The position numbers were made by a program, and so were the translations under genes. Shown in pieces: positions 31,678 through 42,166 of a stretch of DNA of 64,000 nucleotides. Every line of letters begins with the position of its first letter. The stretch's first letter is position 1. This stretch comes from Xanthomonas vasicola (GTDB lineage Bacteria; Pseudomonadota; Gammaproteobacteria; Xanthomonadales; Xanthomonadaceae), in assembly GCF_000772705.2 (NCBI RefSeq), contig NZ_JSBW02000040.1, positions 104,486 through 168,485 of the forward strand. The letters run 5' to 3'. Below the pieces are notes generated by a model, which ran no database searches, was not told where the DNA came from, and saw only the letters and a program-made list of their open reading frames with translations.

Positions 31678-32079
31678 GTGTCCAGTCCCTTCTCTTCGTT
31701 CCTCGGCGTCCATGGCGACGCGTTGGCGCTGCGCGAGCAGCGCATGAAGCTCATTGCCAGCAATCTGAGCAATGTGGACACGCCTGGCTACAAGGCCAAG
31801 GACCTGAACTTCGAGGCGGCGCTGAAATCGGCGCAGGGCGAGCAGGATGGCGGCCTGATGCAAACCACTGACGCCAAGCACTACGAAGTGGGCGGCGGCA
31901 GCGGGCTCAACCCGTTCCAGATCACTCGCGAATCCGATCAGCCCAGCCTTGACGGCAATACCGTCGATCCCGATGCCGAACGCGCCGCCTACGGCCGCGC
32001 CGCGCTGGAATACCGCGCGTCGCTGAGCTTCCTCGAATCCAAGGTGCGCTCGATGCTCACCGCGATCACGGGCCAATAA
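31678..32079 (+). CDS. flgB: Flagellar basal-body rod protein FlgB
   Basis: Proximal rod subunit. 133 residues from GTG at 31678, which follows GGGAGAG. LGVHGDALALREQRMKLIASNLSNVDTPGYKAKD is the family N-terminal rod motif. The C-terminal helix (ALEYRASLSFLESKVRSMLTAITGQ) is typical. An upstream in-frame ATG at 31624 lies inside the sigma-54 promoter and is not used. Confidence 0.95.
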   Translation: MSSPFSSFLGVHGDALALREQRMKLIASNLSNVDTPGYKAKDLNFEAALKSAQGEQDGGLMQTTDAKHYEVGGGSGLNPFQITRESDQPSLDGNTVDPDAERAAYGRAALEYRASLSFLESKVRSMLTAITGQ

Positions 32080-32082
32080 GTC

Positions 32083-32490
32083 ATGAGCAACCTTCCCATT
32101 TTCGATGTGGCCGGCTCGGCGCTGCACGCGCAGTCGGTCCGCCTGAGCACCATCGCCTCCAACCTGGCCAATGCGGACTCGGTCGCAGGCTCGGCCGAGG
32201 CCACCTACAAGCCGATCGAGCCGATCTTCCAGGCCCAGCAAAGCCGCCAGGACCCCAGCCTGACCTCGGTGAACGTTAAAGAGATCACCACCACCAATGC
32301 GCCGCCGATCCGACGCTACGAGCCCGGCCACCCGCTGGCTGACGCCGAGGGCTATGTGTTCTCGCCCGACGTGGACCCGGTCTCGCAGATGGTCAACATG
32401 ATTTCCGCCTCGCGCAATTACCAGGCAGGCGTGGAAATGCTCAATACCGCCAAGGAACTGGCGCTCGCGACCCTCACCATGGGTCGCTGA
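32083..32490 (+). CDS. flgC: Flagellar basal-body rod protein FlgC
   Basis: Rod subunit, 135 residues. N-terminal FDVAGSALHAQSVRLSTIASNLANADS and C-terminal DPVSQMVNMISASRNYQAGVEMLNTAKELALATLTMGR are diagnostic. It starts 3 bases after flgB. Confidence 0.97.
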   Translation: MSNLPIFDVAGSALHAQSVRLSTIASNLANADSVAGSAEATYKPIEPIFQAQQSRQDPSLTSVNVKEITTTNAPPIRRYEPGHPLADAEGYVFSPDVDPVSQMVNMISASRNYQAGVEMLNTAKELALATLTMGR

Positions 32491-32527
32491 CCCTTCCTAG
32501 CTGCCCCATACACACGGAATCCTCCAG

Positions 32528-33193
32528 ATGAGCACGATCGCCAGCGATATCTACAAAACTCTTGGCCTGAGTACCGGCAGCAAGACTCCCAAAAAAGAGG
32601 ATGCACTCGGCCAGGCCGACTTCCTCAAATTGATGACCGAGCAGTTGCAGCACCAAGACCCGCTCAAACCGATGGAAAACAGCGCGTTTCTTGGCCAGCT
32701 GGCGCAGTTCTCCACCGTGCAGGGCATTGGCGACCTCAATACCAAGTTCAGCAATCTCTCCACGTCGATGAGCAGCGACCAGGTACTCAAGGGCGCGGCG
32801 CTGGTGGGTCACAACGTGCTGGTGCCCTCGGCGCAGGTCGCCATCGATGCCACCGGTTCGGCCAAGGGTGTGGTCGCCGCGACCTCGGCCGGCACCGTCA
32901 ATTTTGAAATCACCGATGCCAACGGCGCCTTCGTCAAACAACTCAGCGTGCCGTCCAGCGCCGCTGGTGAGGTGTCCTTCGCCTGGGATGGCACCGATGC
33001 CAACGGCAACCGCATGGCGGCCGGCAAATATGGCGTCACCGCGACCCAGACCGACACCGCTGGCTCCAAAAGCAAGTTATCCACCTATGTCGACGCCCCG
33101 GTGGACAGCGTCACGATCGGCTCGGACGGCCTGTATCTCAACCTGACCGGGCTAGGCACTTCCCCGCTCGCCAACGTGCTCCGCGTCAGCTGA
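32528..33193 (+). CDS. flgD: Hook assembly scaffold protein FlgD
   Basis: Hook-capping protein needed for FlgE polymerisation. 221 residues. N-terminal LGQADFLKLMTEQLQHQDPLKPMENSAFLGQLAQFSTVQGI is the conserved export/cap region. The centre holds a FlgD Ig-like/tudor fold, with WDGTDANGNRMAAGKY as its hallmark. It is followed by flgE after 31 bases. Confidence 0.97.
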   Translation: MSTIASDIYKTLGLSTGSKTPKKEDALGQADFLKLMTEQLQHQDPLKPMENSAFLGQLAQFSTVQGIGDLNTKFSNLSTSMSSDQVLKGAALVGHNVLVPSAQVAIDATGSAKGVVAATSAGTVNFEITDANGAFVKQLSVPSSAAGEVSFAWDGTDANGNRMAAGKYGVTATQTDTAGSKSKLSTYVDAPVDSVTIGSDGLYLNLTGLGTSPLANVLRVS

Positions 33194-33224
33194 GCCGGCA
33201 ACCAACACCTAAAGGAACTCATCC

Positions 33225-34448
33225 ATGGGCTTCAATACCTCGTTGTCCGGCATCAACGCAGCCAATGCCGATCTGAACGTCACCTCCAACAACATCGCCA
33301 ACGTCAACACGACCGGGTTCAAGGAATCGCGCGCCGAGTTTGCCGACATGTTCCAGAGCACCAGCTACGGCCTGTCGCGCAATGCGGTGGGTTCGGGCGT
33401 GCGCGTCAGCAACGTGGCGCAGCAGTTCTCGCAGGGCAATATCGACCCGACCGGGCGCAGCCTGGACCTGGCAATCTCCGGCGAAGGCTTTTTCACCGTC
33501 TCGTCCAACGGCGCCAAGATGTACACCCGGGCTGGTAACTTCCAGACCGATGCCAACGGCTATGTGGTCAACCCGCAGGGCGCACGACTGCAGGTGTTTG
33601 CCCCCAACCCGAGCGGTAACGGTTTTGACGTGGGCCGCCTGTCGGACCTGCAGCTGCTGACCACCGACAGCCCGCCCAAATCCACCTCCACGGTCAACCT
33701 GGCCTTCACCCTGCCCGGCAATGCCACCGCGCCGACGGTGACTCCGTTCGACCCGGCCGACGACAAGACCTATAGCCATTCCACCGGCGGCATCAACGTC
33801 TACGACTCGCTGGGTGTCAGCCACGTGCAGACCTCCTACTTCGTCAAGACCGCCAACCCGAACGAGTGGCAGGTGCACAATTACGTGGACGGCGCCGCAG
33901 TCGGTGCCCCGACCACGCTGCAGTTCTCCGACACCGGCGCGTTGACCACCCCGGCCAACGGCATCATTGCGATGGACCCGTTCACCCCAAGCACCGGCGC
34001 GGGCGTGCTGAACATGCAGCTCAATGTCAGCGGCTCGACCCAATACGGCGAAGCCTTCGCGCTGCGCGATACCCGCCAGGACGGCTACGCCAGCGGCAAG
34101 CTCAACGAGATCAGCATCGATACCAGCGGTGTGGTGTTCGCGCGCTATTCCAACGGCGCCGACAAGCCGCTGGGCCAGGTCGCACTGAGCAGTTTCGTCA
34201 ACCCGCAGGGCCTGCAGTCGCAGGGCAACAACATGTGGGCCGAGAGCTACACCTCCGGTGCCGCCCGCACCGGCGCGCCAAACACTTCGGATCTGGGCCA
34301 GGTCGAATCCGGCTCGCTGGAAGCATCCACGGTCGACCTGACCGAGCAGTTGGTGAACATGATCGTGGCCCAGCGCAACTTCCAGGCCAACTCGCAGATG
34401 ATCTCGACCCAGGATCAGGTCACCCAGACGATCATCAATATTCGTTAA
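33225..34448 (+). CDS. flgE: Flagellar hook protein FlgE
   Basis: Structural unit of the hook. 407 residues. N-terminal MGFNTSLSGINAANADLNVT and NNIANVNTTGFKESRAEFAD; C-terminal LEASTVDLTEQLVNMIVAQRNFQANSQMISTQDQVTQTIINIR. The start is preceded by AAAGGA at the usual distance. A GGGAAT-type repeat follows the stop. Confidence 0.97.
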   Translation: MGFNTSLSGINAANADLNVTSNNIANVNTTGFKESRAEFADMFQSTSYGLSRNAVGSGVRVSNVAQQFSQGNIDPTGRSLDLAISGEGFFTVSSNGAKMYTRAGNFQTDANGYVVNPQGARLQVFAPNPSGNGFDVGRLSDLQLLTTDSPPKSTSTVNLAFTLPGNATAPTVTPFDPADDKTYSHSTGGINVYDSLGVSHVQTSYFVKTANPNEWQVHNYVDGAAVGAPTTLQFSDTGALTTPANGIIAMDPFTPSTGAGVLNMQLNVSGSTQYGEAFALRDTRQDGYASGKLNEISIDTSGVVFARYSNGADKPLGQVALSSFVNPQGLQSQGNNMWAESYTSGAARTGAPNTSDLGQVESGSLEASTVDLTEQLVNMIVAQRNFQANSQMISTQDQVTQTIINIR

Positions 34449-34452
34449 TGGC

Positions 34453-34587
34453 TGGGAATCGGGATTGGGGAATTGGGAATCGTAAGAGCTGGCATCGCGT
34501 GTATCGGATGCCGGCCCTGCGCCCTGCTCTCCCAGCTTCCCGCAACCCGCGTTTGCGATTCCCGATTCTCCATTCCCGATTCCCGGT
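34453..34587. repeat. GGGAAT inverted-repeat element, copy 3
   Basis: Left arm with GGGAATCGGGATTGGGG and right arm with CGATTCCCGATTCTCCATTCCCGA, about 70 bases apart. It fills the whole flgE-flgF gap and could fold into a long imperfect hairpin in the operon mRNA. Confidence 0.65.
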
Positions 34588-34592
34588 GTCCC

Positions 34593-35348
34593 ATGGATAA
34601 AGCCCTCTACGTTGCGATGACCGGTGCCCGCGCCTCCCTGCAGGCGCAGAGCACCGTGTCGCACAATCTCGCCAACGTCGATACGGTGGGGTTCAAGGCC
34701 GCGCTGGCCAACACCGAGGCGTTCAAGATCCAGGGCAAGGGCTACCCGTCGCGGATCGATGCCTTGCACGTGGATCAGGGCTTTGATCGCAGCCAGGGCG
34801 ATCAGAAGGTCACCGGCAACCCGCTGGACGTGTCGTTGCAGCAGGACCGCTGGCTGGCAGTGCAGTCGCCCGACGGCAGCGAGGCCTACACCCGCAACGG
34901 CGAATTGGCGCTCACCGCCAATGGCCAGCTGGTTACCGCCAACGGGCATGCGGTGCTGGATGAAGGCGGTACCCCGATGACGATCCCGCCGCACCAGGCG
35001 ATGGAGATCGGCAGCGACGGCAGTATTTCCATCATTCCGCAGGGCGAAGGCCCGCAGACCATGGCCATCGTCGGCAAGATGAAGGTGGTGGATGCGCCAG
35101 CCGACCGTTTGACGCGGCGCCCGGACGGGCTGATGCGCAACACAAGTACCGACCCGGCGCAGGCATTTGCCGTGGCCACCGGCAAGACCATCAACAGCGG
35201 CATGTTGGAAGGCAGCAATGTGGATGCAGCCGGCGCGCTGGTAGAAATGATCCAGCTGCAGCGGCAGTTCGAGATGCAGGTCAAGATCATCAAGAACGGC
35301 GACGACAATGCCCAATCGGCCAATTCGCTGTTGCGGGTGAGCGGCTAA
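34593..35348 (+). CDS. flgF: Flagellar basal-body rod protein FlgF
   Basis: Proximal rod protein. 251 residues. N-terminal MDKALYVAMTGARASLQAQSTVSHNLANVDTVGFKA and C-terminal GSNVDAAGALVEMIQLQRQFEMQVKII are diagnostic. The start at 34593 is used because the frame upstream lies in repeat sequence. Unusually, flgG does not follow directly: 1.1 kb of repeat-rich DNA intervenes. Confidence 0.95.
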   Translation: MDKALYVAMTGARASLQAQSTVSHNLANVDTVGFKAALANTEAFKIQGKGYPSRIDALHVDQGFDRSQGDQKVTGNPLDVSLQQDRWLAVQSPDGSEAYTRNGELALTANGQLVTANGHAVLDEGGTPMTIPPHQAMEIGSDGSISIIPQGEGPQTMAIVGKMKVVDAPADRLTRRPDGLMRNTSTDPAQAFAVATGKTINSGMLEGSNVDAAGALVEMIQLQRQFEMQVKIIKNGDDNAQSANSLLRVSG

Positions 35349-35607
35349 GTACAGTTCAAGCGAATTGGACCGCCGAAGGCTCGTTAGTTGGTGCCAAGCA
35401 TGCTGATACCAGCTGCAACGTTGTCTCAGACGCCAAAAGAAGCCCAAATGCGATGATTGGTCAGCAGCGACCGCTACAACGCCGGCAGCGGCGATGCCCG
35501 CGGCGAACGCAATCTCAAGCTCAGCCTTACGCAAGCAGTAAAGCGCTGGCTACTGCGGTGTCGTAAATAATCAGCGCCCTGGTGACGACTAATATCCATG
35601 GTTGTCG

Positions 35608-35655
35608 GCCACTTTTATGAGTGCGATGGGCCGCCATCGCACTCATAAAAGTGGC
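35608..35655. repeat. Perfect 22-bp inverted repeat with 4-base loop
   Basis: Arm 35608-35629 begins GCCACTTTTATGAGTGCGAT; the exact complement lies at 35634-35655, with loop GCCG. There is no T-tract on either side. It could be a folded remnant of a mobile-element end or a strong transcription barrier. Confidence 0.9.
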
Positions 35656-35746
35656 AAATAAAAGCAACTTCACGCAGGTCTGCGGCAGAGCGACCGGCTG
35701 GATCTGCGCGGCGGGGAGGCTGATCTTCGGCTTGGCTGCAGGGCTC

Positions 35747-35843
35747 TTGCCCGCCACCATCGCGGGACACGCTGCAAGTATGTCCCTGTAAGCTCCTTGG
35801 CCGCATCCATGCCGCCAAGGGTCCCGCGACGGTGAGCGGGCAA
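35747..35843. repeat. Inverted-repeat element, copy B
   Basis: Outer arms TTGCCCGCCACCATCGCGGG and its near-complement at 35821-35843. Centre GGCCGCATCCATGCCGCC. Shares about 35 nearly identical bases with copy A. Confidence 0.8.
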
Positions 35844-36032
35844 GGACCAGTCAAGATGATCGGTGGTCTATGAGAGCAGTGCTTGAAGTGCGTTAGTGCG
35901 TATTGATCGTCACGCACACGTCTGTGATCGCACCATTGAGTTGCACGAAACAAGCGATCCGTAGCAGCACGCAAAACCAAGGCGTGCAACGACCCGCTTT
36001 CGATTGATCGCCAGCCAACCGTCTGGTGCGGT

Positions 36033-36124
36033 GCCCTCGCCGATTGCGGGACCGATGGCGGCATCGATGCCGCCAACGAGCTCCCAGGAACGGGCTCACG
36101 GCGTGTCCTGCGAGCGGTGAGGGC
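36033..36124. repeat. Inverted-repeat element, copy C
   Basis: Arms GCCCTCGCCGATTGCGGGAC and GTCCTGCGAGCGGTGAGGGC are imperfect complements. Centre GGCGGCATCGATGCCGCC is a perfect 18-base palindrome, the same core as copies A and B. Confidence 0.75.
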
Positions 36125-36386
36125 ACCGCGCACTCGACCGACTCAGCGCTTGCCCTGAGCAAGGGCCACGCCTAACAAGAAGCAGCTAACAAACTCCACC
36201 CGCTCTCCGCTAAGTGAGCAGGACGCTACAACCGGCAGCCGGCAACAGATCTCCAAGCATATCTGTCACACAGCCCCACCGCTACCGGTTACACCTGCGG
36301 CCAGCTGCAGCCCCTGCCCTACGCAGCCCGCTGCATACCCACTCCGCATGACCATCGCACCAGCCGGCAGAAATCCGACGCGGGTT

Positions 36387-36402
36387 TGGCACGGCACGTG
36401 CA
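36387..36402 (+). promoter_or_regulatory. Sigma-54 promoter of the flgG operon
   Basis: TGGCAC-GGCAC-GTGCA: -24 half perfect, -12 half one mismatch, 53 bases before the flgG start. Confidence 0.85.
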
Positions 36403-36454
36403 TATACCCAGCCGTGCCCGGAACACATCCCCGGGTCTAACGAGGAATCGGGTC

Positions 36455-37240
36455 ATGAATCAGGCTTTGTGGGTCGCCAAAACCGGACTGGATGCGCAGC
36501 AGACGCGCATGTCGGTCATTTCCAACAACCTGGCCAATACCAATACCACCGGCTTCAAGCGCGACCGTGCCGCGTTCGAAGACCTGTTGTATCAACAAGT
36601 GCGTGCGCCCGGCGGCTCGACCTCCGCGCAGACGCAGCTGCCGACCGGCCTGCAACTGGGTACCGGCGTGCGCGTGGTGTCCACGTTCAAGGGCTTCGAC
36701 CAGGGCAGCCAGCAGCAGACCGGCCGCGCGCTCGACGTGATGGTCAACGGCCGCGGCTTCTTCGAAGTGCAGATGCCCGACGGCACCTCTGCCTACACCC
36801 GCGACGGCACCTTTCAGATCAACGCCCAGGGCCAACTGGTCACCAACAGTGGCTACCCGCTGCAGCCGGGCATCCAGGTGCCGGAAGGCGCGCAGTCGCT
36901 GACCATCGGTAACGACGGCACCATCAGCGTCACCCTGGCCGGCCAGGCTGCCGCGCAGGAAATCGGCGCGCTCACGCTCACCGACTTCATCAACCCCTCG
37001 GGCCTGCAGGCCAAGGGCGAAAATCTGTTCGTCGAGACCACCGCTTCCGGCCCCGCGCAGAACGGCACCCCTGGCCTCAACGGCCTGGGCAACACCGTGC
37101 AGGGCGCGCTGGAAGGCAGCAACGTCAATACGGTGGAAGAGCTGGTGAGCATGATCGAGACGCAGCGCGCCTACGAAATGAACGCCAAGGCCATCTCCAC
37201 CACCGACTCGATGCTCGGTTACTTGAACAACAACGTCTGA
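36455..37240 (+). CDS. flgG: Flagellar distal rod protein FlgG
   Basis: Distal rod subunit. 261 residues. MNQALWVAKTGLDAQQTRMSVISNNLANTNTTGFKRDRA at the N-terminus and ALEGSNVNTVEELVSMIETQRAYEMNAKAISTTDSMLGYL at the C-terminus. CGAGGAATCGGGTC precedes the ATG. It heads a plus-strand run flgGHIJKL with its own sigma-54 promoter. Confidence 0.97.
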   Translation: MNQALWVAKTGLDAQQTRMSVISNNLANTNTTGFKRDRAAFEDLLYQQVRAPGGSTSAQTQLPTGLQLGTGVRVVSTFKGFDQGSQQQTGRALDVMVNGRGFFEVQMPDGTSAYTRDGTFQINAQGQLVTNSGYPLQPGIQVPEGAQSLTIGNDGTISVTLAGQAAAQEIGALTLTDFINPSGLQAKGENLFVETTASGPAQNGTPGLNGLGNTVQGALEGSNVNTVEELVSMIETQRAYEMNAKAISTTDSMLGYLNNNV

Positions 37241-37278
37241 TCGGTTCGTCGCTCGTCGCCCTCTCAGGAATCAACGCC

Positions 37279-39100
<1,822 letters not shown>

Positions 39101-39101
39101 C

Positions 39102-40280
39102 ATGCGTATCGCAGCCGCGCCCATTGATCTCAACCCGAGCACCAAGGCCGATCCCGCAAAGATCGACAAGGTCTCACGTCAGCTCGAAGGCCAGTTCGCG
39201 CAGATGCTGGTCAAGAGCATGCGCAATGCGAGCTCCGGCGACCCGATGTTTCCGGGCCAAAACCAGATGTTCCGCGAAATGTACGACCAGCAGATGGCCA
39301 AGGCGTTGACCGAGGGCAAGGGGCTGGGGCTATCGGCGATGATCTCCAAGCAACTGAGTGGCGACACCGGCGGCCCGGCGTTGAACACCTCGTTGAACAC
39401 CGCCGAAGCGGCCAAGGCGTATTCCCTGGTTGCCGGCAAGCGCGATGCCTCGTTGCCACTACCTTCCCGCGATGGCGCGGCCAGCGGCATCACTACCAGC
39501 AGCGTTGCGAAGGCGGCCCTGGGCGCAGGCAATCTGAGCGGCATCGGCATGAGCCAGGTGCTGGATATGATTGCCGGGCGTACCGGCGGTGGCGACTCCG
39601 GCAGCGACGATGCCGCGGCACTGAGCTGGCCGTCGGCCAACGACCGCTGGGCCGATGTCGCTGCCAGCGACGCAGCCGACGCCAATGCCGCAGTCAACGC
39701 AAGCGCCGCCAGCACTGCAGCTGCAAGCCTGGGCGAACGCACGCCGGAAGGCTTCGTCGCCAAGATCTGGACACATGCACAGAAAGCCGCGCGCGAACTG
39801 GGCGTTGATCCGCGCGCGCTGGTGGCACAGGCCGCGCTGGAAACCGGTTGGGGTCGTCGCGGCATCGGCAATGGGGGCGATTCCAACAACCTGTTCGGCA
39901 TCAAGGCCACCGGCTGGAGCGGCGACAAGGTCACCACCGGCACCCACGAATACGTCAACGGTGTCAAAACCACCGAAACCGCCGATTTCCGCGCCTATGG
40001 CTCAGCCGAAGAGAGCTTTGCCGACTACGTGCGGCTGCTGAAAAACAACAGCCGTTACCAGTCCGCGCTGCAGGCCGGCACTGATATCAAGGGTTTTGCA
40101 CGCGGCTTGCAACAGGCTGGGTACGCCACCGATCCGGGCTATGCGGCCAAGATCGCGGCGATCGCTCACGGTCCGACCATCGACCGTGCGGTGGTCGCAA
40201 TCGGCAACGCAGCGGCCGATCTGTCCAACCGCTATGCCAGTACCGCCGAGCCGGCCGGGCTCGGCACCATCCGTCGCTGA
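39102..40280 (+). CDS. flgJ: Flagellum-specific muramidase FlgJ
   Basis: Rod cap and peptidoglycan hydrolase. 392 residues. The rod-binding N-domain (about 20-85) has QLEGQFAQMLVKSMRNAS and a conserved tail. An Ala/Ser-rich linker at about 125-210 is followed by the glucosaminidase domain (about 215-375). Glu247 in AALETGWG is the expected catalytic residue, followed by NNLFGIKATGWSGD. The fused two-domain form is typical of Gammaproteobacteria. It starts one base after the flgI stop. Confidence 0.97.
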   Translation: MRIAAAPIDLNPSTKADPAKIDKVSRQLEGQFAQMLVKSMRNASSGDPMFPGQNQMFREMYDQQMAKALTEGKGLGLSAMISKQLSGDTGGPALNTSLNTAEAAKAYSLVAGKRDASLPLPSRDGAASGITTSSVAKAALGAGNLSGIGMSQVLDMIAGRTGGGDSGSDDAAALSWPSANDRWADVAASDAADANAAVNASAASTAAASLGERTPEGFVAKIWTHAQKAARELGVDPRALVAQAALETGWGRRGIGNGGDSNNLFGIKATGWSGDKVTTGTHEYVNGVKTTETADFRAYGSAEESFADYVRLLKNNSRYQSALQAGTDIKGFARGLQQAGYATDPGYAAKIAAIAHGPTIDRAVVAIGNAAADLSNRYASTAEPAGLGTIRR

Positions 40281-40291
40281 GGTAAACGCCC

Positions 40292-42166
40292 ATGTCCATC
40301 ATGTCCACCGGGACTAGCGCGCTCATCGCCTTCCAACGGGCGTTGTCGACCGTTAGCCATAACGTCGCCAACATCAATACCGAAGGCTACAGCCGCCAAC
40401 GTGTGGAATTCGCAACGCGCACGCCCACCGACATGGGCTACGCGTTCGTGGGCAATGGCGCCAAGATTACCGATGTGGGCCGGGTGGCCGACCAGCTGGC
40501 CATCTCGCGCCTGCTCGACAGCGGCGGCGAACTCTCGCGCCTACAGCAGCTGTCCTCGCTATCCAACCGCGTCGATGCGCTGTACTCCAACACCGCCACC
40601 AACGTGGCCGGGCTGTGGTCGAACTTCTTCGACTCCACCAGCGCGGTGTCGTCCAACGCTTCGTCCACTGCCGAGCGCCAGAGCATGCTCGACAGCGGCA
40701 ACTCGCTGGCGACGCGCTTCAAGCAGCTCAACGGGCAGATGGACAGCCTGAGCAACGAAGTCAACAGCGGGCTGACCTCGTCGGTAGATGAGGTCAATCG
40801 CTTGACGCAGCAGATCGCCAAGCTCAATGGCACCATCGGCAATAGTGCGCAGAACGCAGCGCCGGACATGCTCGATCAGCGCGATGCATTGGTGACCAAG
40901 CTGGTGGGCTACACCGGCGGTACCGCGGTGATCCAGGACGGCGGCTTCATGAATGTTTTCACCGCCGGCGGCCAAGCGCTGGTGGTCGCTACCACCGCTT
41001 CCAAACTGACCACCGTTGCCGACCCGTATCAGCCGACCAAGCTGCAGGTGGCGATGCAGACCCAAGGCCAGAACGTCAGCCTCAGCGCCAGTTCGCTGGG
41101 CGGGCAGATCGGCGGCCTGCTGGAATTCCGCAGCAGCGTGCTTGAGCCCACCCAGGCCGAACTCGGCCGCCTGGCTGTGGGCATGGCCAGCACGTTCAAT
41201 GCCGGCCACAGCCAGGGTATGGACCTGTATGGCGCGATGGGCGGCAACTTCTTCAACATCGGTTCGCCAACCACCGCCGCCAATCCGAACAACACCGGCA
41301 GCGCATCGCTGAGCGCAAGTTTCAGCAACATGAGCGCGGTGGACGGTCAGAACGTCACACTGAGTTTCGACGGCACCAATTGGAAGGCCACCAACGCCAG
41401 CACAGGGTCTGCCGTGCCGATGACCGGCACCGGCACGGCGTCCAACCCGCTGGTGCTCAATGGCGTCAGTATGGTGGTGGGCGGCACCCCGGCCAGCGGC
41501 GACAGGTTTCTGCTGCAGCCCACCGCCGGGTTGGCTGGTAGCTTGTCGGTGGCCATCACCGATCCCTCGCGCATTGCTGCGGCCACCCCGGTCAAGGCCA
41601 CCGCGACGATCGCCAACCAGGGCAGTGGCAAGATCAGCGACGTCAAGGTCACCAATGCGCAGAACCCTGCGCTGCTGACCCCGTCGTCGGTCGAGTTCAT
41701 CGACGCCAACCAGTACACCATCGATGGCGCCGGCCCGTTCGCCTACACCGCCGGCCAGACCATCAGCGCCAATGGCTGGAGCTTCGCACTGGACGGCGCG
41801 CCCAAGGCTGGCGACACCTTCGGCGTCGGCCCGACGGGTGCGGGCTCCAGCGATAACGGCAACGCCAAATTGCTGGCCAAGATCGACGATGCCAAGGCGC
41901 TCAGCGGTGGCACGGTCACGCTCAACGGCGCGTTGTCGGGCCTGACCACGTCGGTGGGCTCGGCCGCGCGCGCAGCCAGTTATTCGGCCGATGCGCAGAA
42001 GGTCATCAACGACCAGGCGCAGGCCAGCCGCGATTCGATTTCCGGCGTCAACCTCGATGAGGAAGCCGCCAACATGCTGAAACTGCAGCAGGCCTACCAG
42101 GCCGCCGCACAGATGATCTCCACCGCCGACACCGTCTTCCAAGCCATCCTGGGTGCCGTACGCTGA
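40292..42166 (+). CDS. flgK: Hook-filament junction protein FlgK (HAP1)
   Basis: First junction protein between hook and filament. 624 residues. N-terminal MSIMSTGTSALIAFQRALSTVSHNVANINTEGYSRQRV and C-terminal GVNLDEEAANMLKLQQAYQAAAQMISTADTVFQAILGAVR are diagnostic. The last base of its TGA is the first base of the flgL ATG. A second ATG three codons in is possible as start. Confidence 0.97.
   Translation: MSIMSTGTSALIAFQRALSTVSHNVANINTEGYSRQRVEFATRTPTDMGYAFVGNGAKITDVGRVADQLAISRLLDSGGELSRLQQLSSLSNRVDALYSNTATNVAGLWSNFFDSTSAVSSNASSTAERQSMLDSGNSLATRFKQLNGQMDSLSNEVNSGLTSSVDEVNRLTQQIAKLNGTIGNSAQNAAPDMLDQRDALVTKLVGYTGGTAVIQDGGFMNVFTAGGQALVVATTASKLTTVADPYQPTKLQVAMQTQGQNVSLSASSLGGQIGGLLEFRSSVLEPTQAELGRLAVGMASTFNAGHSQGMDLYGAMGGNFFNIGSPTTAANPNNTGSASLSASFSNMSAVDGQNVTLSFDGTNWKATNASTGSAVPMTGTGTASNPLVLNGVSMVVGGTPASGDRFLLQPTAGLAGSLSVAITDPSRIAAATPVKATATIANQGSGKISDVKVTNAQNPALLTPSSVEFIDANQYTIDGAGPFAYTAGQTISANGWSFALDGAPKAGDTFGVGPTGAGSSDNGNAKLLAKIDDAKALSGGTVTLNGALSGLTTSVGSAARAASYSADAQKVINDQAQASRDSISGVNLDEEAANMLKLQQAYQAAAQMISTADTVFQAILGAVR

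Larger units (their letters stand above)
35349..36454. other. 1.1-kb gene-free stretch between flgF and flgG
   Basis: Holds a 22-bp perfect hairpin (35608-35655), two copies of the inverted-repeat family (35747-35843, 36033-36124), fragments resembling the ends of the element at 17645 (GCAGCTAACAAA, near 36182), and the flgG sigma-54 promoter (36387). Minus-strand open frames here translate the repeats and are not credible genes. Confidence 0.8.

Noticed and set aside
33219..35534. 771-codon open frame on the minus strand across flgE-flgF
   Set aside because: It is the antisense shadow of two certain flagellar genes in GC-rich DNA; the product is His/Arg/Gly-rich with no domain.
35615..36133. 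172-codon minus-strand frame in the flgF-flgG gap
   Set aside because: It translates the inverted-repeat elements; a similar frame occurs over copy A, as expected of repeats rather than genes.
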